64,000 bases of DNA from Psococerastis gibbosa (lineage: Eukaryota > Arthropoda > Insecta > Psocodea > Psocidae). The translations under genes were made by a program, and so were the position numbers. Location: the NCBI GenBank assembly GCA_963971405.1, contig OZ020488.1, forward strand, positions 27,175,089-27,239,088, given 5' to 3'. The notes under the pieces are model-generated. The model was not told where the DNA came from. It saw nothing but the letters and a program-made list of their open reading frames with translations, and ran no database searches. Shown here in pieces: positions 45,711 through 55,959 of this stretch (the stretch's first letter is position 1; each line of letters opens with the position of its first letter).

Positions 45711-46800
45711 AATTTTTATAGAGTAACAAAAACCCTCTTCTTAGGGATTTGTCTGGGCGGGTTTGGATACAAGATGTCACCTCAGACAGAAAAAGAAAAG
45801 ACTTTCAAATGTATTTTACAACAAAACATAATTAACTTTTATTTTAAATTTTCCAAACATTAAATATAAGCCCAAAGTTCATTTACTAAAAGACATTTAC
45901 TGAAAACACTATTTGTTCATTTGCAAGTAAGCAAAGAAGACATTTTACGTTAGTTACCGTACTGAAATAAATATAATAATAATATTTTTATATTTGGACA
46001 GATGAAGTTACACCTATTCAAAAAAATGACAAATTAGCAAAGAAAATAGTAAATTTCTATACATATGGGCTCTAGAAATATCAAAGGATAGTTTTTCCAG
46101 AAGTTCCTTATTATGTTCATAGTTGTTCAGCTTGTTATATGAGCTATATGATTTATTATCACTGTTATTACTATGCATGTTTTTCCTCAATATTTTATAT
46201 TTATTATTACTTTTTGAGCTATGCACCTCAATTTCCGACAATTTCCCCATTTGCCTCTTTGAGCAGCCGACGGGCAAAAAGCGGGCAGAACCGAAATAAC
46301 ACGGATGACCCGGTTTAAATCATTAAGAGGAGACAATGAGACACAGCACGAATAGAATGCAAATCATCATGAGAAAGTTGTCAGCTTACCGGGCTCTGAG
46401 CTTTCTGTTATTTTAGTCTGCTCCTGTGCCTCATGGCATTTTCAGGAGGGGCAAGTATTCTTTGCAATTGACATTTTCATGTTATGCCTAGCGGTAAGCA
46501 CAAATAATTTTATTAGCTCGATGATGTTGCATTACTGTTTCTCTTTGTTATAAGAGGACACACTGTATGTGTCCCGACTGTCGGTTAATTGAAACTGGAA
46601 AAATTTGTACAAGTCAGGCTACAATTATACAATACAACAATACAATACAAGTATATTGTCAGAGAGTTTGGTATGGTCACCTAATTCTGAATTACAAGTG
46701 GATTTGGGACTAAGTATTGACGTCCAGTGGTCTAAGTGGTCTAATGGAAAAATACGTTAGCGTAAACAGCATTTTCTGGCTTTAAAAACTTGTCACCATT
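45711..46800. other. Intergenic, no gene recognised
   Basis: No supported gene. Low-complexity (TACAA)n-like sequence at about 46620-46650. Confidence 0.35.
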
Positions 46801-46807
46801 TTAAACT

Positions 46808-46878
46808 GGTTGCAATTTGATATGCGTAAGACATTAAATTATGTAAGCTCGTAGAGGCGTCATATTAAATTGCAACCT
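46808..46878. repeat. Short inverted repeat, possible mini-MITE
   Basis: GGTTGCAATTTGATATG is mirrored by CATATTAAATTGCAACC across about 36 bases. No target duplication was identified. Confidence 0.55.
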
Positions 46879-46879
46879 A

Positions 46880-48575
46880 GTATAGAGTCAGGTATAACGT
46901 GGCCACTGCCCTACTCACTGCGCATGCGAAGGGTAGGTCACGTAACAAACAATTTCACAGACCCTTCACCAGCGACTATTGGTTATTGAAAGAAAATCTC
47001 GTTGATGTGGCTAACAGTTACCAGGCTAGCAAGATGGACATCCACAGTTCAGGCAATGATCGATTCCGCGGTGGTGACACAACCAACATTAGCGGCTGGT
47101 TCTCACCATATCTTTAGCTTTTTAGCATAAGTCAAACACAGTCAAAATCTAGCTATTAACCAACTCAGGCAATCATAGATTCACGTAGTCGGGACCCAAG
47201 ATGAAGTGGACAGAACTTTTGCAGCCTGCGATTTTGTATCTGTTTTTAATTTTCTTTTTTTATGTTGCCACCCTACAACTTGGTCTCATTCCCTTTGACA
47301 TTTCCTCCTGTTTGCCCACCTGCCACACTTAGTTAATGGTTAGGTTAGGTTCATTCTATTTATTATCGTTGACAGTTATACATATCTATTTGAAATTTAG
47401 CACACACTGACATATTTCATGAATATCCTTACCCCTGCAAAATTTCAGGAAAGTTGCTAAGTTTATTTAAGTCTCAAAGGAGATAGAATAAGTGAGAAAC
47501 TCATCACAGGTTGCTTAGACCTAACATGGGTGTTTTAAATGACAATAACGGGAAACAAGTCACACTACCCATTCCAATTTCCATCCTATCAAATATTTTC
47601 CCCGAAGGCTTTTCACATTTCCTCAAGCTGCCTCGGTTATATTACACAAGCACGTCTTTCGACCTAGAAAATCGAATTGCAATTCATCTTCAAGACAAAT
47701 TGTTTTTCACTCTACCTTGGCTTTGCAAACATCACTTTCGTAGAAAGAAACCCTCCATCTCTCCGGGGGCTTATTCAAATAGGGGACGATTGGTTGGTCG
47801 ACTTTGTTGAAAGTCATCTGGTAGAGTAAAAGGCTTGAAATGGATTGGAGGCTCTTTACCTGATAGCGCGATACACATGCCTATACAATATATTGTATTA
47901 TCCTACTACAATACAATAATAATAAATTGAACCGTCCATATACAGAGTCCCATTTTCTCTAATTATATAGTGTATATTTAAAAATAACCGCCTGTTTTTG
48001 TTTGTCCTCGATGCATTCCGAAACCACTGCGACCATGAGAGTTTCAAAGTACTATACCAACAATCACTTACCAGAACATCATGGCGAATTTTGAAGATAT
48101 GTTAAAGTTCAATTGTAAGCTTAATTTAACTTAACTTACATTTTACAATCAAAGACTGGTTTTCTTCTTTCAACGGAACCTTCATGAACATATATTTCAT
48201 TTTGTAAGCAAAACTCATTAATCACAAAATTGCAAATGCATTATCTGCATTTAAAATCGACCGGGGGTTTAAACCCCCTAAACCCCCTTACCTACGTGTC
48301 TGACAACACAGGAAATACAGGTTCATTCGATGTTTTTAAAATCTTGCATACAGCTAATAGGGGTAAATTGTTTGACAATCTTGAAACCATAACAATAAAA
48401 GAAGTCATTAATAGGGATAAATCCATATGAAATGGTATGAAATTAAATTTTGTCAGAAATTCACCCTTGTTGGATTTAGCAGCAATGTTGTAATGCACTA
48501 CTAGTAGTATGCTGTATGCAGTATTTACTGATGTAGTAGTGCAATGTTTATGTTGACCTATGTGGCCTGTAAATT
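46880..48575. other. Intergenic, no gene recognised
   Basis: An NRF1-like TGCGCATGCGA at about 46919 precedes a 72-codon frame (46899-47117 +) and a 99-codon frame follows (47511-47810 +). Neither matches a family I know. Confidence 0.3.
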
Positions 48576-48583
48576 AAATGTAA

Positions 48584-48966
48584 GGCGGGGATTCCACCGA
48601 CCGGCTAGGGCTAAATACAAAAACGGTGACATGGTAGCAGACATTCAAGACTTAGGCGGGGTTTCCACCGAGAATGCAAATGACATCGACGGAAATGTTT
48701 GTTTTCCTCTGTGCCATAGTTAAAATTGATAAATGATCATACAGTAAAATCACAAACAAACAAACTAAAATTAAAAAATGGCGTCATGGGATATGTTAAA
48801 TACAAACATTTTAATAGATTTCTATAAAAAGAAAAATTCTAATTTCCGTCAATGTCATTTGCATTCTGCAATGCGAGGTCGGTGGAAACCCCACCTAAGT
48901 CTTGAATGTCTGCTACCACGTCACCGTTTTTGTGTTTAGCCCTAGCCGGTCGGTGGAATCCCCGCC
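48584..48966. mobile_element. Nested (MITE-in-MITE) composite, copy 1
   Basis: The outer ends GGCGGGGATTCCACCGACCG and GCTAGGGCTAAATACAAAAA, then GACATGGTAGCAGACATTCA, are mirrored at the right. Between them, at the centre of the outer palindrome, sits a second foldback starting GGCGGGGTTTCCACCGA and ending TCGGTGGAAACCCCACC. Its core is shared with 4.47-4.60 kb. The left inner arm has lost about 18 bp relative to 52.1 kb. Flanks: TAA left, TTA right. Non-coding. Confidence 0.88.
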
Positions 48967-49195
48967 TTAGACGGAATACTAATTCATCAGCTCACTTCAC
49001 GATGACTTATAGTTATTTGCCTTTTTAAACCATATTTATAGAGTAATATCAACGCGCGCGGCAGCGCGCGAGCCATGTTCCTACACACCCCCGACATTAC
49101 CAAGTTATTTTAATTTACAATAATTTGTTCAAAATATTAGAAAGTTACAAGGAAGACGATTTCATGTAATCAGCAATAGAGCACTAGCAGATATA

Positions 49196-49398
49196 AAATA
49201 AATAAATAAATAAATAAAGACTTTTTGTTCCATTACTAAGCCAACCTAGCGGAGTTAGGGCTATAAAGCCCTCTCTTACATTCAACTAGGAAGGCCCGGG
49301 ACCGCCTGCTTTACATGCCCTCCGAAGCATGGCCAGAAAATGTAGGAAGTGTAGGATTCGAACCAACAACCTTTCGGGTGAAAGTCCGTACCACTACT
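49196..49398 (-). mobile_element. tRNA-derived SINE
   Basis: An (AAAT)n tail at 49196-49218, then GACTTTTTGTTCCATTACTA, AGCCAACCTAGCGGAGTTAG, GCCCGGGACCGCCTGCTTTA, GCATGGCCAGAAAATGTAGG, GGATTCGAACCAACAACC (B-box complement) and TTTCGGGTGAAAGTCCGTAC. A short deletion relative to other copies removes GGAGTCTG near the A box. Confidence 0.88.
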
Positions 49399-49399
49399 T

Positions 49400-49566
49400 T
49401 TTGTTCTTACAATGGGCCAATATTATTTCGTATTGCAAATTTTATTGTTATATTGTTGTTGTTGGTTATCTAAGTTAAATGTTACATTTTAAGTGTTTTT
49501 AGTTTAGTTATAATTGTATTGTATTACTGTATCCAATATAATCATTCATTCATTCATTCATTCATA
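49400..49566 (+). mobile_element. LINE 3' UTR with (ATTC)n tail
   Basis: A T-rich non-coding stretch ending TGTATCCAATATAATC(ATTC)n at 49541-49565, comparable to 9060-9302. It abuts the SINE tail-to-head. Confidence 0.5.
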
Positions 49567-49609
49567 CATGTCTTGACAATGACAGATATATGGAATCTTT
49601 TCATATTTT

Positions 49610-49760
49610 TTATAAAAGATAAATCACATAGAAGCAATTTTAAGAATGTATTCGAATAGCATCTTGAGTCGCCTTTATAGGAGGAGATACCTGCGTTGAG
49701 TGAGGACGTCTCCGATCACACGCACAAGTACGAGAAAGCCAACAAAGACCCTAATTTGAC
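49610..49760 (+). repeat. Dispersed repeat R4, copy 3 (diverged)
   Basis: AATGTATTCGAATAGCATCT, GAGTCGCCTTTATAGG, GATACCTGCGTTGAGTGA, GATCACACGCACAAGTAC correspond in order to 15227-15410. Confidence 0.55.
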
Positions 49761-49769
49761 GTTGAGGTT

Positions 49770-51360
49770 TACACGCTGTTGCTTTCAAAACAAGACTCTA
49801 AATAACCATTATAACCCAGCTACAATTTCTCCTAAGCTGTATAACATACACTTATATCGACATTACTAAATGGAAAGAGAAGTTAACTTGTATACCTCAT
49901 ATTACCTACTAATGTTCATAAACTCCTCACGGGCTGCTGACTCAGCAGCGGGCTTAATTGAAAACAAATGTGACAGCTGTCACTAATTTCAGTTGCTCGC
50001 AAGAGAACTCTGCTCATTATAGGGAACCTCAGATCCCAACTTTACTGCTGACGTGCCCCTTATGACACCCAACCTTTTCTCCAGTCATAATAACCGTTTG
50101 CTTATTTAGCACTTTCTCGTTTGACAATTTGCCAAATTCGACATTGACGACCTGCATTGCAGTTGCGTTCCAGCTGAACAAATTTGGGCATGGTCTTTCT
50201 TAGATATCAGACATTCTTATTAAACTAACATTATAGTCCGCTAGCCTATTTAAGTGGCAGACAGGTGTCATTGCCATATTTTAAATCGTTCATTTATCTT
50301 ATGAGTAAGAGAAGTTAGATATTCTAACAGGACCTAAAACTTGTTTTAATAAAGACCGGTAGAACGTCTAGCATCCGATAGGCTAACGGGAGCACCCTTG
50401 ATTGGAAAATTGGAAATTGCCAGACAGCCTACGTCAGGATTTATTGGGCTTCATTCGAATTTATTTGTTTATTTGTACGGGGAAAAGGGGCAGGTGTTTG
50501 TGTATGCACTTAAGCCTTGTTCCCACTATTGTGCCGCCCCCCACCAACCCTATTACTAATTCCTCAGGACCATTTTCTTTGTCGAAGGGTTAGACCCTTG
50601 CAGGTATTTTTCAGGATAAACTTTTTTTATCAGAATTGGAATGAATTATATTGATCAATGCAAAGAAAAATACAATGCATAAATATAACAACAAAAATTT
50701 AAATTTAACTAGCCTAAATAATTGATTACATCTTCCCCAGAAACTCATTAAGCGAATAAAACACATTATCCACCAGGTAAACATGTACTACCACCTAAAC
50801 TCCATCACCTCCGAATGCTTTCTCTTTGTGAGGTCCGGCAAGCGGTTAGAGCTTAATCAGATTGAAGTTATTGGTGTCATGTTTCCGCGTTCAGGGAACG
50901 TGAAAGTCAGTATCGGCCATATCCCCACTGTTGTAAAATCGGATTTGTTTGCATTCTGACAGGTTCAGGCAAACTCTAACATGTACACGGACATTCCGAC
51001 AATTGGACAATTGTAATTGCTGCAAATCAATTACTCCAACAAAAACACAAGCTAGTAAACTAACTAAACCGTTTAAGAGAAAAATCTACACAAAATAGCA
51101 TTGGCAGCTGCTCTGAAGAAAAACACTCAGCGAAACCTGCAATTTACATACAACGCAGTTAAATCCGCAGATAACCAACTAACAACAATTAATTAATTCA
51201 TGGATTCCATTTGGATAAGCACTGAAAGTCGTAAATGGCTTTATAATTTAATTTCTCGCATAATTATGGCGTGGCAGGTACGTAATAATTTTCCAACCAA
51301 GTTTTTCCCATTTTTATTTTTACTCTTTTCATTAATGAATCCGTTAAATTTTAAAGCCGC
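49770..51360. other. Intergenic, no gene recognised
   Basis: No supported gene or element ends. Confidence 0.35.
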
Positions 51361-51365
51361 AAAGT

Positions 51366-51657
51366 AAGGCCGTATCCAGGAATTTGGAGGGGGATTTCAG
51401 ACAAAAGCCCAATACTCGTATAATTGTACTAAATACTGTATTCAACTTCCAAGTAACTAATGCAAATGGACCCAAAATACATGTAGTAGGGTGTTACGCA
51501 TTTTTTGATAGCTTTAAGGTTTAGATTATACCGTCGAAGAAATATTTTGAAAATATGGGAACAAAATTGCGGGGGTTTACGCATTTTCAAAGAAAAATAT
51601 ATTTTCTTAGAGGGGGTTAAACTGGCTAACCCCCTCCCCCCTCCTAAGTACGGCCTT
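51366..51657. mobile_element. Possible MITE with AAGGCCGTA ends and G-rich subunits
   Basis: AAGGCCGTATCCAGGAATTTGG at the left is mirrored by CCTAAGTACGGCCTT at the right, with GGAGGGGG inside the left and CCCCCTCCCCCCTCC inside the right. The interior contains GTTACGCATTTTTTGATAGC and GTTTACGCATTTTCAAAG, like 13.01-13.45 kb. Target duplication is unclear. Confidence 0.5.
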
Positions 51658-51659
51658 TA

Positions 51660-52080
51660 TAATGAGTTGATGAGTGAAGTAATACGGAGAAGAAATAGCA
51701 AAACATTAATCAAAAATTAGATAATGATAATGAAGTTGCAAATATTATATGTACAGTACCTACTGTATACTGTATAAATAAATATCTAATTAGAAAAGAA
51801 AAAAAAATCTTATAGAATTTTACGTTTATTCATTTCATCTTTCAATTAAAATCTCACTGTTCAGCTTCCGAAATCTAAAACTTAAAGTACATACATAAAC
51901 TTCAGTACAATATTATGGTACTATTTGCTAGACTACACTGTGCAACTTTCACCTCTTGTATGACCTGTACCTCGCTGAGACTAAAAACGTAAAAAATCTT
52001 TATTTTTAACAAACATTTTACAATATCAATTAAAATGTCACAGTCACAAAGTCACAGAGCATACGAGTGAACCGAAATTT
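51660..52080. other. Intergenic, no gene recognised
   Basis: AT-rich, no supported feature. Confidence 0.35.
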
Positions 52081-52087
52081 CCACTTA

Positions 52088-52461
52088 GGCGGGGATTCCA
52101 CCGACCGGCTAGGGCTAAATACAAAAACGGTGAAGTGGTAGCAGACATTCAAGACTTAGGCGGGGTTTCCAACGACCTCGTATTGCAGAATGTTTGTTTT
52201 CCTGTATGCCATAGTTAAAATTGATCAATGATCGTACAGTAAAATCACAAACAAACAAACTAAAATTAAAAAATGGCGTCATGGGATATGTTAAGTACAA
52301 ACATTTTAATAGAATACTATAAAAAGAAAAATTCTAATTTCCGTCAATGTCATTTGCATTCTGCAATGCGAGGTCGGTGGAAACCCCGCCTAAGTCTTGA
52401 ATGTCCACAACCACGTCACCGTTTTTGTATTTAGCCCTAGCCGGTCGGTGGAATCTCCACC
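52088..52461. mobile_element. Nested (MITE-in-MITE) composite, copy 2, TTA TSD
   Basis: Same nested layout as 48584-48966: outer GGCGGGGATTCCACCGACCG with block AAGTGGTAGCAGACATTCAA, inner GGCGGGGTTTCCAACGACCT, shared core (CACAAACAAACAAACTAAAA, GGCGTCATGGGATATGTTAA), then mirrored inner and outer arms. TTA flanks both ends (52085-52087 and 52462-52464). Confidence 0.9.
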
Positions 52462-52464
52462 TTA

Positions 52465-54290
52465 AATGAGAACTAGACAGCCCTGATCATAATCATCGTC
52501 ATCATTTGGTTTAGGCAAGAGCGCGACACAAGTCCACAACACCGATCTATCATAAACAATTACAGTCCTCCGTCAAACTGTCACTTAACCAGGAACCCTA
52601 CGAATCATACCCATTACGTACTTTTGCCCCAATCGTGTCATGATTTGACACTTCCAAAATGTCTGTCCTGTTGCGGCCAGAAGAGATTCGATCTCATCGA
52701 GCATTTTTTTTTAATTTTTGCTGCCACATGCCACGTCTTCGTCGACCTTCTGCCAATTTACACGCCTACTTTTGACCTATCAGAACCCACCTTGCAGCCA
52801 AGACGAAATTGGGTTTTGTCAACATCCGTATTTTACAATGTACGGAAAGTTTCAGAAACACTGTGAATATCTATAGACCTTATACGTTCTTAATTAGAGT
52901 TGTGAAGACGCAACACAGTGTCGTATTATCAAACACTTCACCGCACAAACAATAAATGCAATAGGTAAACCAAACTTGGTGTAGCGATAGATTGAATGTA
53001 CTTAGTGCTGCACGAGTAAAGTAATTACTATACTGTAGGAGTGGAAATCAAAATTTAGGAGAGATAAAGTCAGGGCCACAGAAAATCACAATAAGTAGTA
53101 TGCACTTAGTGTCATGTCATGGCCTTTCATTAATCGAATATACTTCTCTGGCATCTCAAGGTCAGGTACGTTACGAGTTTTCAGAGTCTTTTTTTGGTTT
53201 ACCACAGTGTGCGATACAAAGGCCAGGCAATACTGAGAAAATTTAATACTTAGTGCGGTCAATAAGAACCAGGTCTCCAGTCCAATCAACACTTACTTTC
53301 ATGAAGCATAGTTAGAACGACAGAACCCCTTAAGGGGACGGGGGCGGGGGGGGGGGGGCTGGTAAATGGGCATTGGAAGGAAGTGGACAAGTGCTGTCCA
53401 ACGTGCTGATTTATACGGACCCTCTTCCTTCCCCACCTTCGGGCCTACCTAACCCATGGTAATCACTTCCCCTTCACCTGCCGCTCAACAATGGCTCCCC
53501 CGAAACCATTACCCAAGCTCAAGCCAGATTCGCAAATCGTAGCCATTACCAGACAAACCGACACTGGACATTTGGACCTCTGATTTCTACTAATAGCAGG
53601 GAGATAAGCTAAAGTCATGCACGAGACAAAATTGCGGCACGTAATAGTTCATTAAGACCATGAACATGACGGACAATCCCCAATAAGCCATTGCTATATG
53701 ATGAACCCATCGATACTTTTTACCTACAATATTCTCAAAATCTTGAAAAGGCGTAAATATACCAGAGCACGATATTTGTGACGAAAATGTTGAAATATAA
53801 AACATATGAGATCGTAAAGCAAAAACACACGGAAAACACACACGAACAAGGGAGAGCCTTGAGTAAACGTAATGGGGGAAAATGAAAGAGGGAAAGAAAA
53901 GTTAGCTGTCTAATCCACACTTCTCTCATCAAAGAAGGTAGATTTCAAGTAGTTGTACAACACGCCTTTTCTCATCAGTAGGGGGACCTTTCTCTCCTCA
54001 TTTACAGAGGCCTTTTCAGAAAATTGACAAAAGTCCTTGCGGGAAGGTTTCATTTTGTCCAGTAGTGAGCATTTGGCACCTTTTTTTGACGGTATCTATA
54101 ATTGTAGTTCTTGATCGTAGGTTTTTATAGAGCAGTGCGTTTGAAACTAGTTTGTACGGATGTTAAAATCTCCAAGATACTAAGTGAAATCACGCACCGT
54201 ATACTGTAGTTCAGTTCAGGAAGGGCGTTCATTTCATTTCTTTGTGTAAGTTTTATTGTACGAGTATAGTAGTTATACGAATAAACGGAC
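52465..54290. other. Intergenic, no gene recognised
   Basis: Short frames (52624-52866 +; 53086-53292, 53590-53932 -) match nothing I know. G-run at about 53348-53359. Confidence 0.35.
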
Positions 54291-54297
54291 GTACTGT

Positions 54298-54412
54298 TGG
54301 ACCAGGCATTGAAACGAACAAAACACCGAGTTTGTTCGATTTTATTATTGCCTGTTTATGGAAGTATCGAACAACAAAATAGAGTGTTTCGTTCGTTTCA
54401 ATGCCTGGTCCA
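54298..54412. repeat. 115-bp foldback
   Basis: TGGACCAGGCATTGAAACGA, then ACAAAACAC, is mirrored at GTGTTTCGTTCGTTTCAATG then CCTGGTCCA with one mismatch. A second inner pair, TGTTCGAT and ATCGAACA, continues the stem after a small asymmetric loop. No clear target duplication. Possible mini-MITE. Confidence 0.8.
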
Positions 54413-54419
54413 CCGGTAT

Positions 54420-55180
54420 AATACCATACCATTAATGGTATTTATTAAACTATGATATTACATAGTACTAATAAGTATGTACTCTTGCACTCTCTATAAA
54501 CGAAACGTGAGAAGTGCAAAATGTATTACGACATTTACACCCAATACATTCCTATATACTTCCAAAATAAAAACTACCGCCCGCATAAATTTATATATAC
54601 AATAGTACCCTCAATTGTAGCTTAATTTCTTCATATTTATGAACACGCCAGAAAATTAAAGGAAAATTTCTTGTTTCTCATCGAATCCTACAGCCCCTGC
54701 TCAGTAAAATTAAGAATGCACCCTCGCAGAAAGTTGTACTAACCGGAGTAACGCCGGTAATTACATACTTCCTCCGTAAAAAGCTTCATTCCCCCCCCCC
54801 CCCAATGAACCCCCCCGGGCACCGTTAAACTGGGAATGCGCAGCGGACACACGGCTCGTCATTTGAGCTAATCACTGGGGGGTACTCAATCAGTTTCCAT
54901 GCAAAAGGCACATTATTTACCCCCGATAAGCCCAATACGAGGGTGGATCGTTCAGCAGATAAATCATCTACGAGGGCCCCCCTAATTGTTTCCAATGAGG
55001 CAAGGCCACAGATTTCATTGGTATGTAAACCAGAGTAATGTGAATAGATGGGCGAGATGTTTAAACTTTGCCCCATACGTGGAAGCTTTACATTCTAGAT
55101 CCTTGTACAATGCAGTATGCTGTTATATGAACGCTTTTGGAAGATTTATTTATTACATAGGTACCGTTCACTAATTATTG
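54420..55180. other. Intergenic, no gene recognised
   Basis: Two overlapping short frames around 54825-55174 match nothing I know. C14 run at about 54790-54803. Confidence 0.35.
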
Positions 55181-55187
55181 TTTTTCA

Positions 55188-55358
55188 GCAGCCTGATCGA
55201 GGCGATTATAATACCGTTGTTAAATAAATACCCTAGGATTATAACGGTAAACAAACAAATTTTGAATAGCACCTTCCATTATAAAATTATCTTGTTCACA
55301 TTTTTAATACCAGGGGATTAAATAAATACCGGTATTATAATCGCCTCGATCAGGCTGC
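55188..55358. mobile_element. MITE family B, copy 1
   Basis: The ends GCAGCCTGATCGAGGCGATT then ATAATACCG are perfectly mirrored at the right. The interior reads in the orientation opposite to the next copy at 55510-55680. The core is related to the mini element at 19321-19386. 171 bp, non-coding. Confidence 0.9.
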
Positions 55359-55509
55359 AGGTAATGAGAGAATGAGCAATGCGTTTATTTGGGTACGGTA
55401 GCTTGAATTGACTTCTAGAACAAACATGACATATTTCCGCGTAATGTTTAGGTAGACATAGTAGATAGTAAATTAAAATAATTATACTTTGATTCCAAGC
55501 ATACTAGCA

Positions 55510-55680
55510 GCAGCCTGATCGAGGCGATTATAATACCGGTATTTATTAAATCCCCTGGTATTAAAAATGTAAACAAGATAATTTTATAATGGAAGGTGCT
55601 ATTCAAAATTTGTTTGTTTACAGTTATAATCCTAGGGTATTTATTTAACCCCGGTATTATAATCGCCTCCATCAGGCTGC
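55510..55680. mobile_element. MITE family B, copy 2 (inverted relative to copy 1)
   Basis: Same ends with one change at the right (CGCCTCCATCAGGCTGC). The interior AATCCCCTGGTATTAAAAAT, GTAAACAAGATAATTTTATA, ATGGAAGGTGCTATTCAAAA is the reverse complement of copy 1. The two 171-bp copies are 151 bp apart and highly similar. Confidence 0.9.
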
Positions 55681-55791
55681 TGGTACGTTATTTAAAGTGA
55701 TATGTAAGATGCACTGTTCAAAAAGTATGTTGATCGTATGTTGGCAGGAAATATTTTTCTCTATTTTACATCATTTATCGATTATAGATAT

Positions 55792-55933
55792 TGTCGTGGC
55801 GCTACTGGGTTTTGTATACGTTCGAAAAAAGAAAACAATTGAAGTCAACCTGAATGTTTTGAAATTATCGCTTACGTTTCGTTTTAATAAAGAAAAATTG
55901 TGAACCTTGAATAATTATTTATAGTTTTTAACA
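55792..55933 (+). repeat. 5' LTR of the BEL/Pao-like element
   Basis: 142 bp, TG...CA ends, AATAAA at about 55884. It differs from the 3' LTR only at GTGAACC versus GTGAGCC. Unusually short for the superfamily, where LTRs are typically several hundred bp. Confidence 0.93.
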
Positions 55934-55935
55934 AG

Positions 55936-55948
55936 TGGCGACCGTGAC
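55936..55948 (+). other. Primer-binding site, tRNA-Arg type
   Basis: TGGCGACCGTGAC is the complement of GTCACGGTCGCCA, the 3' end of an animal tRNA-Arg as I recall it. Positioned two bases after the LTR, as usual for reverse-transcription priming. Confidence 0.8.
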
Positions 55949-55959
55949 AAAGGACAACC

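Noticed and set aside
55697-55903. 68-codon frame ending in the same peptide as the 401-aa ORF
   Set aside because: It is the 5' LTR read in the same frame as the 3' LTR; not a separate gene.
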